From positions 1 through 64,000 of the forward strand of contig NZ_AKJD01000108.1 in NCBI RefSeq assembly GCF_000282515.1: a DNA stretch of 64,000 bases, read 5' to 3'. Source of the DNA: Pseudomonas sp. GM80. Lineage in GTDB: Bacteria > Pseudomonadota > Gammaproteobacteria > Pseudomonadales > Pseudomonadaceae. Both the position numbers and the translations under genes were made by a program. Below the pieces are notes generated by a model. That model saw only the letters and a list, made by a program, of their open reading frames with translations. It ran no database searches and was not told the DNA's origin. Positions 9,401 to 17,616 of the stretch are shown piece after piece (position 1 is the first letter of the stretch; every line of letters starts with the position of its first letter).

Positions 9401-9718
9401 CATCGCTTGTTCCAGCGGTGCGCCGGCGATCACCGCGTGGAAGGCGCGAACGGTCTTGGCGCGATCTTCCGGGGGCAGCAGATCGAGGTATTCAAGGTCC
9501 GCCGGCAGCGGTTGCCGTGGATCGAAGCCGAACAATGCCTGGGTGCCCCGTGACCAACTGATCTGCCCGCGCTCGATGTCCCAGTACCACGCGCCGAGCC
9601 GCGCGCCGTTGAGCGCGGCGAGCAATTGCGGTGCGCTCTCCCAGCTCTGCTCGGAATGACGCGGGTCAATCGCCTGGATACGCGGCATCGGCGGAATGCG
9701 GTCAACAGATTTCGGCAT
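6440..9718 (-). CDS. Multi-PAS diguanylate cyclase/phosphodiesterase (GGDEF-EAL)
   Basis: A 1092-residue, apparently cytoplasmic sensor of cyclic-di-GMP metabolism with no convincing membrane segment. About five PAS units begin near residues 32, 160, 285, 413 and 538, several ending in PAC-type motifs. The GGDEF domain has an intact GGDEF active site near residue 740, with an RMED (RxxD) inhibitory site five residues before it. The EAL domain has EAL near residue 872 and the later motifs LEITEG, DDFGTGYSS, KIDQSFI and AEGVET, so both activities look possible. Which one dominates cannot be read from sequence. It lies alone, 94 bp upstream of hscC on the same strand. Confidence 0.93.
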   Translation of the reverse strand: MPKSVDRIPPMPRIQAIDPRHSEQSWESAPQLLAALNGARLGAWYWDIERGQISWSRGTQALFGFDPRQPLPADLEYLDLLPPEDRAKTVRAFHAVIAGAPLEQAMHHRIRWPDGSLHWLEISGSLLPDKHGRPRMIGVIREITHQRQREQALSSSEKRFATLFHLCPNMVLLTRQEDGLISEANQYFESLFGWPVQSAIGRTTLELGLWVHPEQRAELVKKTNTKGELISMEVQFRASNGQIHDGILSAQKVELEGQPYLLSTFLDTTERKAAEHALKDSQERLDLALDSAQLGTWDWHIPSGMLYGSARAAQLHGLEPKPFHESFDEFFEGVPGEERDSMRDAYRSLREGPAGNYQLTYRVQLPDGSSRYLESRARLYRDDNGAPLRMAGTLLDITDQVEREQRLVASEEKFATLFQVSPDPICVTRQDSGEFIEINSSFSQTFGWSAADVIGHTAEEIGLWDASAKSLQRIERVIREQGLSNVAIIVQHKDGQSLTCVISSRQISVGDQPCIVTTLRDITQQQRSEAALKASEEKFAKAFHSSPDAITITERDTGRYLEVNDGFCRLTGYRADEVVGKTVYQVGIWAEEKQRSALLAELQIKGRVHHQEMLGRNKRGELLTVEVSVEPITLNETACLLLTARDVSLLKNAEAQIRHLAYHDPLTNLPNRALLMDRLSQQIALLKRHNLRGALLFLDLDHFKHINDSLGHPVGDTVLKIITARLEASVRMEDTVARLGGDEFVVLLSGLEGSRNEVSAQVRNLADTLRELLSEPMFLDGQRLQVTPSIGVALIPDHGSTPTDLLKRADIALYRAKDSGRNTTQMYHNTMQKAASERLRMETDLRLALSRGEFNVHFQPQIDARDNRIIGAEALVRWNHPELGAQSPTEFIKVLEDSGLILEVGTWILDEACDAFKQLIALKLVDPLNFSLCVNISPRQFRQNDFVERIEHSMSSHGLPCSLLKLEITEGIVIQNLEDTISKMRRLKKLGVSFAMDDFGTGYSSLTYLKRLPVDTLKIDQSFIRDATTDPNDAEIIRAIVAMARSLELEVIAEGVETPEQLAFLQGLGCYLYQGYLHSRPLPLEGLKKLLP

Positions 9719-9792
9719 TGTGGACAGGCCTTGAGCTGATGGTGGCGTTAGGCACAGGGACAGCGGCTCTATAGGAGTAGCACAAGTTGGCC

Positions 9793-10677
9793 TTATGTCC
9801 CTGGCAGATCGATTTGTGCATCCAGCAAGGCCATAAAGGCTCTTGCCGCATTCGATAGCGTCCGTTCGGTGTGCAAGATATAGCCTAGCTGGCGACTGAG
9901 CTGTATGCCCGGCAAAGCGATGCTTGCCACCTGTTCATCGAGCATGGTCCGTGGCAGAACGCTCCAGGCCAGACCGATCGAGACCATCATCTTGATGGTT
10001 TCCAGATAGTTGGTGCTCATGGCGATGTTCGGCGTCAGGCCCTGAGCCTCGAATAAACGCTGCACGATATGGTGTGTAAAAGTGTTGCCGCCGGGGAAAA
10101 CCGCCGGATGACCGGCAATGTCCGCCAGATTGACCGCGCCGTTATTGATCAGCGAATGCTCCGGGGCGACCACGAAATCCAGCGGGTCGTCCCACACTGG
10201 CGTGGCTTTCACCAGCGAATGAGGCTCCGGCGCGAGGGTGATCACCGCCAGTTCGGCGCGGCCATGGAGAATTTCCTCGTAGGCCACTTCCGAATCGAGG
10301 AACTGAATATCCAGCGCAACTTGTGGGTAACGGCGGGTGAATTCCCGTAAAAGCGGCGGCAAACGGTGCAAACCGATGTGGTGACTGGTGGCCAGGGTCA
10401 GGCGCCCGCTGACTTCGCCGGTCAAATTTGTCAGCGCGCGGCGGGTGTCATCCAGCACATTAAGAATCTGGTACGCCCGAGGCAGCAGGGCGCGGCCAGC
10501 CTCGGTCAGGCCGACTTCACGGCCCAGCCGATCAAACAGGCGCACCTTCAATTGCTGCTCCAGCCCGGCGATGCGTTTGCTGATCGCCGGCTGCGTCAGG
10601 TGTAGGCGTTCGCCGGCGCCGGAGAAGCTGCCGGTCTCGGCAATCGCGATAAAAGCGTTGAGGTTGGCCAGATCCAT
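9793..10677 (-). CDS. LysR-family transcriptional regulator divergent from leuC
   Basis: A 294-residue LysR-type regulator. The N-terminal winged helix-turn-helix is clear (NLNAFIAIAETGSFSGAGE, then TQPAISKRIAGLE), followed by the effector-binding domain. I start it at the internal methionine of MDLANLNAF, since the ten residues before it are outside the family alignment and would run into the intergenic control region. It is transcribed away from leuC, the classical arrangement in which a LysR protein controls its divergent neighbour. P. aeruginosa has a LysR gene at the same place. The ligand is not known; regulation of leuCD is an inference. Confidence 0.88.
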   Translation of the reverse strand: MDLANLNAFIAIAETGSFSGAGERLHLTQPAISKRIAGLEQQLKVRLFDRLGREVGLTEAGRALLPRAYQILNVLDDTRRALTNLTGEVSGRLTLATSHHIGLHRLPPLLREFTRRYPQVALDIQFLDSEVAYEEILHGRAELAVITLAPEPHSLVKATPVWDDPLDFVVAPEHSLINNGAVNLADIAGHPAVFPGGNTFTHHIVQRLFEAQGLTPNIAMSTNYLETIKMMVSIGLAWSVLPRTMLDEQVASIALPGIQLSRQLGYILHTERTLSNAARAFMALLDAQIDLPGT

Positions 10678-10694
10678 GTTCGTATTCCAGTTGG

Positions 10695-10709
10695 TTATCC
10701 AAAGCATAA
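10695..10709. promoter_or_regulatory. Candidate LysR-type binding box (T-N11-A)
   Basis: TTAT-N7-ATAA is a 15-bp dyad with the T-N11-A form of LysR boxes. It lies 18 bp upstream of the lysR start in the intergenic region shared with leuC (10678-10817). Motif match only. Confidence 0.45.
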
Positions 10710-10817
10710 AAAATATGAATTTGAGTTATTTAATCTAACCCCATAGGATCGGCCTCACAAGCCAAAGGGTTATTGATAAGCCCAGGGCATAGAAACAAGC
10801 TGATGAGGAACCGTCTG

Positions 10818-12236
10818 ATGGCCGGCAAAACGCTCTACGACAAGCTCTGGGATTCGCATTTGGTCAAGCAGCGCGACGATGGCTCGGCGCTGATCTATAT
10901 CGATCGTCACATCATTCACGAAGTGACCTCGCCGCAAGCCTTTGAAGGCCTGCGTCTGGCCGGGCGCAAGCCTTGGCGCATCGATGCCAATATCGCGACC
11001 CCGGATCACAACGTACCGACCACCCCGGAACGCAAGGGCGGCATCGAAGCCATTGCCGACCAGGTCTCGCGTTTGCAGGTTCAGACCCTCGACGACAACT
11101 GCGATGAATATGGCATTGTCGAGTTCAAGATGAACGACGTGCGCCAAGGCATCGTCCATGTGATCAGCCCGGAGCAGGGCGCAACCTTGCCGGGCATGAC
11201 CGTGGTCTGCGGCGACTCGCACACCTCGACCCACGGCGCGTTCGGCGCGTTGGCTCACGGTATCGGCACCTCCGAGGTCGAGCATGTGCTCGCCACGCAG
11301 TGCCTGGTTGCGAAGAAAATGAAGAACATGCTGGTGCGCGTTGAAGGGCAGTTGCCGTTCGGCGTGACCGCCAAGGACATCGTCCTTGCGGTGATCGGCA
11401 AGATCGGCACCGCTGGCGGTAACGGCCATGCCATCGAATTCGCTGGCAGCGCGATCCGCGACTTGTCCGTTGAAGGCCGCATGACCATCTGCAACATGTC
11501 CATCGAAGCCGGCGCCCGCGTGGGCTTGGTGGCAGCGGATCAGAAGACTGTCGACTACGTGAAGGGCCGTCCATTCGCCCCGAAAGGCGCGGAATGGGAC
11601 ATGGCCGTCGAAGCCTGGAAAGACCTGGTGTCCGACGCCGACGCCAAGTTCGACACCGTGGTAGAGCTCGACGCTACGCAGATCAAGCCGCAAGTTAGCT
11701 GGGGCACTTCGCCTGAGATGGTTTTGGCGGTTGATCAGAACGTGCCGGATCCAGCCAAAGAGATGGATCTGGTCAAACGCGACTCGATCGTCCGTGCCCT
11801 GAAGTACATGGGTTTGACCGCCAATCAGGCGATCACCGACATTCAACTGGATCGCGTGTTTATCGGTTCCTGCACCAACTCGCGGATCGAAGACTTGCGC
11901 GCTGCGGCGGTGATCGCCAAGGGCCGTAAAGTCGCTTCGACCATCAAGCAGGCGATCGTGGTGCCGGGCTCGGGTCTGGTCAAGGCGCAGGCTGAGGCCG
12001 AAGGTCTCGACAAGATTTTCCTCGAAGCCGGTTTCGAATGGCGTGAGCCGGGTTGCTCGATGTGCCTGGCGATGAACCCGGACCGTTTGGAGTCCGGCGA
12101 GCATTGTGCCTCGACCTCCAACCGTAACTTCGAAGGCCGTCAGGGCGCCGGTGGCCGTACCCACCTCGTCAGCCCGGCCATGGCGGCGGCGGCAGCGGTG
12201 AACGGTCGTTTCATCGACGTTCGCGAATTGATTTAA
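10818..12236 (+). CDS. leuC: 3-isopropylmalate dehydratase large subunit
   Basis: With LeuD it isomerises 2-isopropylmalate to 3-isopropylmalate in leucine synthesis. The 472 residues match the family. The aconitase-type [4Fe-4S] ligands are present: Cys352 in GSCTNSR, and Cys413 and Cys416 in PGCSMC. The CGDSHTSTHGAFG active-site segment is near 131-143. The ATG at 10818 is chosen because it follows a GAGGAA ribosome binding site at 10804-10809 and gives the conserved start MAGKTLYDKLW. leuD follows after 10 bp, so the subunits are co-transcribed. Confidence 0.97.
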   Translation: MAGKTLYDKLWDSHLVKQRDDGSALIYIDRHIIHEVTSPQAFEGLRLAGRKPWRIDANIATPDHNVPTTPERKGGIEAIADQVSRLQVQTLDDNCDEYGIVEFKMNDVRQGIVHVISPEQGATLPGMTVVCGDSHTSTHGAFGALAHGIGTSEVEHVLATQCLVAKKMKNMLVRVEGQLPFGVTAKDIVLAVIGKIGTAGGNGHAIEFAGSAIRDLSVEGRMTICNMSIEAGARVGLVAADQKTVDYVKGRPFAPKGAEWDMAVEAWKDLVSDADAKFDTVVELDATQIKPQVSWGTSPEMVLAVDQNVPDPAKEMDLVKRDSIVRALKYMGLTANQAITDIQLDRVFIGSCTNSRIEDLRAAAVIAKGRKVASTIKQAIVVPGSGLVKAQAEAEGLDKIFLEAGFEWREPGCSMCLAMNPDRLESGEHCASTSNRNFEGRQGAGGRTHLVSPAMAAAAAVNGRFIDVRELI

Positions 12237-12246
12237 GGAGCGCAGC

Positions 12247-12891
12247 ATGAAAGCTTTTACTCAGCACACTGGTCTTGTCGCGCCTTTGGATCGTGCCAAC
12301 GTCGACACTGACCAAATCATTCCGAAACAATTTTTGAAGTCGATCAAGCGCACCGGTTTCGGTCCGAACCTGTTCGACGAGTGGCGTTACCTTGATGTCG
12401 GGCAACCGTATCAGGACAACTCCAAGCGTCCGCTGAACAAGGACTTCGTCCTCAACGCCGAGCGTTATCAAGGCGCCAGCGTGTTGCTGGCCCGCGAGAA
12501 CTTCGGTTGCGGCTCCAGCCGTGAACACGCGCCGTGGGCGCTGGAAGAATACGGTTTCCGCAGCATCATCGCGCCGAGCTACGCCGACATCTTTTTCAAC
12601 AACAGCTTCAAGAACGGCTTGTTGCCGATCATCTTGAGCGACGCTGAAGTCGATGAGTTGTTCAAGCAGGTCGAGGCTGAGCCGGGTTATCAATTGCAGG
12701 TTGATCTGCAGGCGCAGACCGTGACGCGTCCGGATGGCAAGGTGTACAGCTTTGAGATCGATGCGTTCCGTAAGCATTGCTTGTTGAACGGTCTGGACGA
12801 TATCGGTTTGACCCTGCAGGACGGCGATGCGATTGCGACGTTTGAGGCCAAGCACCGGGTTAGCCAGCCGTGGTTGTTCCGCGACGCGTGA
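12247..12891 (+). CDS. leuD: 3-isopropylmalate dehydratase small subunit
   Basis: The 214-residue swivel-domain partner of LeuC. It contains the DRANVDTDQIIPKQFL and ENFGCGSSREHAPWAL motifs that complete the active site. An AAGGAG ribosome binding site lies in the short gap after leuC. The length fits the bacterial LeuD family. The gene is followed by a REP doublet, and leuB is separated from it by a methyltransferase gene. Confidence 0.97.
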   Translation: MKAFTQHTGLVAPLDRANVDTDQIIPKQFLKSIKRTGFGPNLFDEWRYLDVGQPYQDNSKRPLNKDFVLNAERYQGASVLLARENFGCGSSREHAPWALEEYGFRSIIAPSYADIFFNNSFKNGLLPIILSDAEVDELFKQVEAEPGYQLQVDLQAQTVTRPDGKVYSFEIDAFRKHCLLNGLDDIGLTLQDGDAIATFEAKHRVSQPWLFRDA

Positions 12892-12915
12892 TTGATTCGA
12901 GATTGATGTAGTCAG

Positions 12916-13005
12916 GGCCGGCCCCTTCGCTGGCAAGCCAGCTCCCACAGGGATTTGCGGTGTTCACAAAACCTGTGGGAGCTGGCTTGCCAGCGATGAG
13001 GCCGG
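12916..13005. repeat. REP doublet (REPIN-like), family A
   Basis: Arms of about 33 bp (12916-12950 and 12973-13005, core GAGCTGGCTTGCCAGCGA) face each other across a 22-bp spacer. The same arms occur at 16201-16307 and 20364-20452. Confidence 0.9.
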
Positions 13006-13037
13006 AACAAGCACCATAAGATTCAAGGAAAGATCCC

Positions 13038-13805
13038 ATGACCAGCACCGCCCAACACACTCAGGTCGTACAAAAGCAATTCGGTGAACAGGCCGCCGCC
13101 TACCTGAGCAGCGCCGTTCACGCGCAAGGCACCGAATTCGCCCTGCTACAAGCTGTGCTGGCGGGGCAGGGCGAGGCGCGGGTTTTGGACTTGGGTTGCG
13201 GCGCCGGTCACGTCAGTTTTCACGTGGCATCGCTGGTCAAGGAAGTGGTCGCTTACGACCTGTCGCAGCAAATGCTCGACGTGGTCGCCGCCGCTGCCGT
13301 TGATCGCGCTTTCACCAACATCGCCACCGTCAACGGTGCCGCCGAGCGTCTGCCGTTTGCCGATGGCGAGTTCGACTTCGTGTTCAGCCGTTATTCCGCG
13401 CATCACTGGAGCGATCTCGGCGTGGCTCTGCGCGAAGTGCGGCGGGTGCTGAAGCCGGGCGGTGTGGCGGCATTCGTGGATGTGTTGTCACCGGGCAGCC
13501 CGTTGTTCGACACTTACCTGCAAAGCGTCGAAGTGCTGCGCGACACCAGCCATGTGCGCGATTATTCAGGCGCTGAATGGCTGCGCCAGGTCAGCGAGGC
13601 CGGTTTGCATGTGCGCAGCACTACGCGTCAGCGCCTGCGTCTGGAGTACACCACCTGGGTTGAGCGCATGCGCACACCCGAAGTGATGCGCGCCGCGATC
13701 CGCCAGTTGCAGCAGTCGATGGGCAACGAGGTGCGTGAATATTTTGAGATTGATGCCGACGGCTCGTTCAGTACAGATGTAATCGTACTGATGGCTGAGC
13801 GCTAA
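13038..13805 (+). CDS. Class I SAM-dependent methyltransferase (UbiE-like)
   Basis: A 255-residue cytoplasmic methyltransferase. The SAM-binding motif I is VLDLGCGAGHVSFHVA near residues 49-64; an acidic residue (AYDLS) ends strand 2 and the RRVLKPGG motif marks the later part of the fold. The substrate cannot be told from sequence. It sits between leuD and leuB, with a good AAGGAAAG ribosome binding site before the ATG. This insertion in the leucine cluster is usual for pseudomonads; no role in leucine synthesis is implied. Confidence 0.85.
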   Translation: MTSTAQHTQVVQKQFGEQAAAYLSSAVHAQGTEFALLQAVLAGQGEARVLDLGCGAGHVSFHVASLVKEVVAYDLSQQMLDVVAAAAVDRAFTNIATVNGAAERLPFADGEFDFVFSRYSAHHWSDLGVALREVRRVLKPGGVAAFVDVLSPGSPLFDTYLQSVEVLRDTSHVRDYSGAEWLRQVSEAGLHVRSTTRQRLRLEYTTWVERMRTPEVMRAAIRQLQQSMGNEVREYFEIDADGSFSTDVIVLMAER

Positions 13806-13859
13806 GAATTTTTCCGGGCGCGCCTCAGATGGCGCACCGACTGAAGACACGAGGAAAGC

Positions 13860-14942
<1,083 letters not shown>

Positions 14943-15008
14943 TCTCTCGGGCCCGCTGCGAAATTCAATACAAAGCAGCGGCCCACTTTTCAAGAAGGTG
15001 TAGTTGCG

Positions 15009-16121
15009 ATGAAACGTGTAGGTCTGATCGGTTGGCGCGGGATGGTCGGTTCCGTGCTCATGCAGCGGATGCTGGAAGAGCAGGATTTCGATCTAATCGA
15101 GCCGGTGTTTTTCACCACTTCCAACGTCGGTGGCCAAGGCCCGTCCGTGGGCAAGGACATTGCTCCGCTCAAGGACGCTTACAGCATTGATGAGCTGAAG
15201 ACCCTCGACGTGATTCTGACCTGCCAGGGCGGCGACTACACCAGCGAAGTGTTCCCGAAGCTGCGCGAAGCCGGCTGGCAGGGTTACTGGATCGACGCAG
15301 CCTCGAGCCTGCGCATGAACGATGACGCGGTGATCATTCTTGATCCGGTGAACCGCAAGGTCATCGATCAGCAGCTCGATGCAGGCACCAAGAACTACAT
15401 CGGCGGCAACTGCACTGTCAGCCTTATGCTGATGGGCCTGGGCGGTCTGTTCGAAGCCGGTCTGGTCGAGTGGATGAGCGCCATGACCTATCAGGCGGCT
15501 TCCGGTGCCGGCGCGCAGAACATGCGTGAACTGATCAAGCAAATGGGCGCGACCCACGCCGCTGTCGCCGATCAACTGGCCGATCCTGCCAGTGCGATCC
15601 TCGACATCGACCGTCGCGTGGCCGACGCCATGCGCAGCGAAGCGTACCCGACCGAGAACTTCGGCGTGCCGCTGGCCGGCAGCCTGATCCCGTGGATCGA
15701 CAAGGAACTGCCGAACGGCCAGAGCCGTGAAGAGTGGAAGGCTCAGGCCGAGACCAACAAGATCCTCGGTCGCTTCAAGAGCCCGATCCCGGTCGACGGC
15801 ATCTGCGTGCGCATCGGCGCCATGCGCTGCCACAGCCAGGCGCTGACCATCAAGCTGAACAAAGACGTACCGATCGCCGATATCGAAGGGCTGATCAGCC
15901 AGCACAACCCTTGGGTCAAACTGGTACCGAACAACCGCGATATCAGCATGCAGGAGTTGAGCCCGACAAAGGTCACCGGCACCCTGAATGTGCCGGTCGG
16001 CCGTCTGCGCAAGCTGAACATGGGCTCGCAGTTCCTCGGCGCGTTCACCGTGGGCGACCAACTGCTGTGGGGCGCGGCCGAACCGCTGCGTCGTATGCTG
16101 CGGATTTTGCTTGAGCGTTGA
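15009..16121 (+). CDS. asd: Aspartate-semialdehyde dehydrogenase
   Basis: It reduces aspartyl phosphate to aspartate semialdehyde, the branch point to lysine, methionine and threonine and to diaminopimelate. The 370-residue protein has the N-terminal NADP fold (GLIGWRGMVGSVL), the catalytic cysteine at residue 135 in GGNCTVS, and the RIGAMRCHSQAL segment with the acid-base histidine. It is the long, Gram-negative type of Asd. A terminator follows. Compare the paralogue at 16398-17408, which lacks the cysteine. Confidence 0.97.
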   Translation: MKRVGLIGWRGMVGSVLMQRMLEEQDFDLIEPVFFTTSNVGGQGPSVGKDIAPLKDAYSIDELKTLDVILTCQGGDYTSEVFPKLREAGWQGYWIDAASSLRMNDDAVIILDPVNRKVIDQQLDAGTKNYIGGNCTVSLMLMGLGGLFEAGLVEWMSAMTYQAASGAGAQNMRELIKQMGATHAAVADQLADPASAILDIDRRVADAMRSEAYPTENFGVPLAGSLIPWIDKELPNGQSREEWKAQAETNKILGRFKSPIPVDGICVRIGAMRCHSQALTIKLNKDVPIADIEGLISQHNPWVKLVPNNRDISMQELSPTKVTGTLNVPVGRLRKLNMGSQFLGAFTVGDQLLWGAAEPLRRMLRILLER

Positions 16122-16142
16122 TCGTTTGCAGCAATGAAAGAG

Positions 16143-16173
16143 CCCGTGCCTTGTGAGAGGTGCGGGTTTTTTT
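16143..16173 (+). terminator. Rho-independent terminator of asd
   Basis: CCCGTGCC (16143-16150) pairs with GGTGCGGG (16159-16166), two of the pairs being G-T wobbles, followed by seven T residues, shortly after the asd stop. Confidence 0.8.
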
Positions 16174-16200
16174 ATGCCTGGGGTTTCTCGGGTGTTTGTA

Positions 16201-16307
16201 CCGGCCTCATCGCTGGCAAGCCAGCTCCCACAGTGTTCAGTGTTGTACACAAGATTCATGCACAACACGGAAACCTGTGGGAGCTGGCTTGCCAGCGATG
16301 AGGCCGG
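16201..16307. repeat. REP doublet (REPIN-like), family A
   Basis: Two perfect 33-nt inverted arms (16201-16233 and 16275-16307) flank a 41-bp spacer. The arms are essentially identical to those at 12916-13005 and 20364-20452. Confidence 0.92.
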
Positions 16308-16397
16308 TTGGGGCGCGGCAAATCCCCGGCAGAAATTGCCTGTGCGCCAGTCACCCGGTAAAGTGCCGCTCCCCCCGTTTCGCCAGAGGCTCGCACC

Positions 16398-17408
16398 ATG
16401 ACCCAGACCCTAGATATTGCCGTGATCGGCGCCACCGGTACTGTCGGCGAAACCCTCGTACAGATTCTCGAAGAACGCGACTTCCCGATCGGCACCCTGC
16501 ACCTGTTGGCGAGCAGCGAATCCGCTGGCAGCTCGCTGCTGTTCCGTAACAAAAACGTGCGCGTTCGCGAAGTCGACGAGTTCGATTTCAGCAAGGTCAA
16601 ACTGGTGTTTTTCGCTGCCGGCCCGGCCATCACCCTGAGCTACGCCGCGCGCGCGCATGCCGCCGGTTGCTCGCTGATCGACCTGTCCGGCGCGCTGCCG
16701 GCCGATCAGGCGCCACAAATCGTCCCTGAGGCCAACGCCAGCAAGGTCGACGGTTTGAAGGCGCCGTTCCAGGTCAGTAGCCCAAGCCCGTCGGCCACTT
16801 CGCTGGCCGTGGTGCTGGCGCCGCTGCTCGAGCTGATCGACCTGCAATCGGTGCATGTCACCGCCAATCTGGCAGTTTCCGCCCAAGGTCGTGAAGCCGT
16901 CACCGAGCTGGCGCGGCAGACCGCCGAGCTGCTGAACATGCGCCCACTGGAGCCGACCTTCTTCGATCGGCAGATGGCGTTCAACGTGCTGGCCCAGGTC
17001 GGCACGCCTGACGCGCAGGGCCACACGCTGCTGGAAAAACGCCTGGTGCGCGAGCTGCGTCAGGTGCTGGCGCTGCCTTTATTAAAGATTTCCGCAACTT
17101 GCGTTCAAGCCCCGGTGTTTTTTGGCGATAGCTTTAGCGTGACCTTGCAGTCAACGCAGCCTGTCGACCTGGTAAAGGTCAACGCGGCGCTTGAAGACGC
17201 AGCCGGTATCGAACTGGTCGAGGCGGGTGATTATCCGACTGCGGTCGGTGACGCGGTGGGGCAGGACGTTGTCTATGTCGGGCGCGTGCGCAGCGGTGTC
17301 GACGACCCGGCGGAACTTAATCTGTGGCTGACGTCAGATAACGTACGCAAAGGCGCAGCCCTAAACGCTGTGCAGGTGGCTGAATTGTTGATAAAAGACC
17401 TGCTGTAA
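16398..17408 (+). CDS. Aspartate-semialdehyde dehydrogenase paralogue lacking the catalytic cysteine (Usg-like)
   Basis: A 336-residue protein with the Asd fold: the nucleotide-binding IAVIGATGTVGETLVQIL is at 7-24. The NCS motif that carries the nucleophilic cysteine in Asd is replaced here by SPSPSATS (residues 128-135), so ordinary dehydrogenase activity is not expected. This corresponds to the E. coli usg type, whose function is unclear, and P. aeruginosa has a similar gene between asd and fimV. No ribosome binding site stands out, but the ATG gives a proper N-terminus. Confidence 0.85.
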   Translation: MTQTLDIAVIGATGTVGETLVQILEERDFPIGTLHLLASSESAGSSLLFRNKNVRVREVDEFDFSKVKLVFFAAGPAITLSYAARAHAAGCSLIDLSGALPADQAPQIVPEANASKVDGLKAPFQVSSPSPSATSLAVVLAPLLELIDLQSVHVTANLAVSAQGREAVTELARQTAELLNMRPLEPTFFDRQMAFNVLAQVGTPDAQGHTLLEKRLVRELRQVLALPLLKISATCVQAPVFFGDSFSVTLQSTQPVDLVKVNAALEDAAGIELVEAGDYPTAVGDAVGQDVVYVGRVRSGVDDPAELNLWLTSDNVRKGAALNAVQVAELLIKDLL

Positions 17409-17616
17409 AAGATACTTGGCAACAATTTGTCGACTGATTCTAGGTGAGCGCTATGCTTGCCCAGATTGCTTGATAACGTGTCACCCTCCGGGACTTTCCG
17501 GGGCATCAAAGAAATGATCGCGCGCGGCATGTGTCGTCGTCGCGCGCAATGCCTTACGGCAGCGGTGTTCAATATCTTCTCGCTGGCCGAGGAACGTTCA
17601 AACAAAGGATGAGGCT

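Noticed and set aside
7889..9553. 554-codon plus-strand frame over the GGDEF-EAL gene
   Set aside because: Shadow of a well-supported gene; no ribosome binding site or domain.
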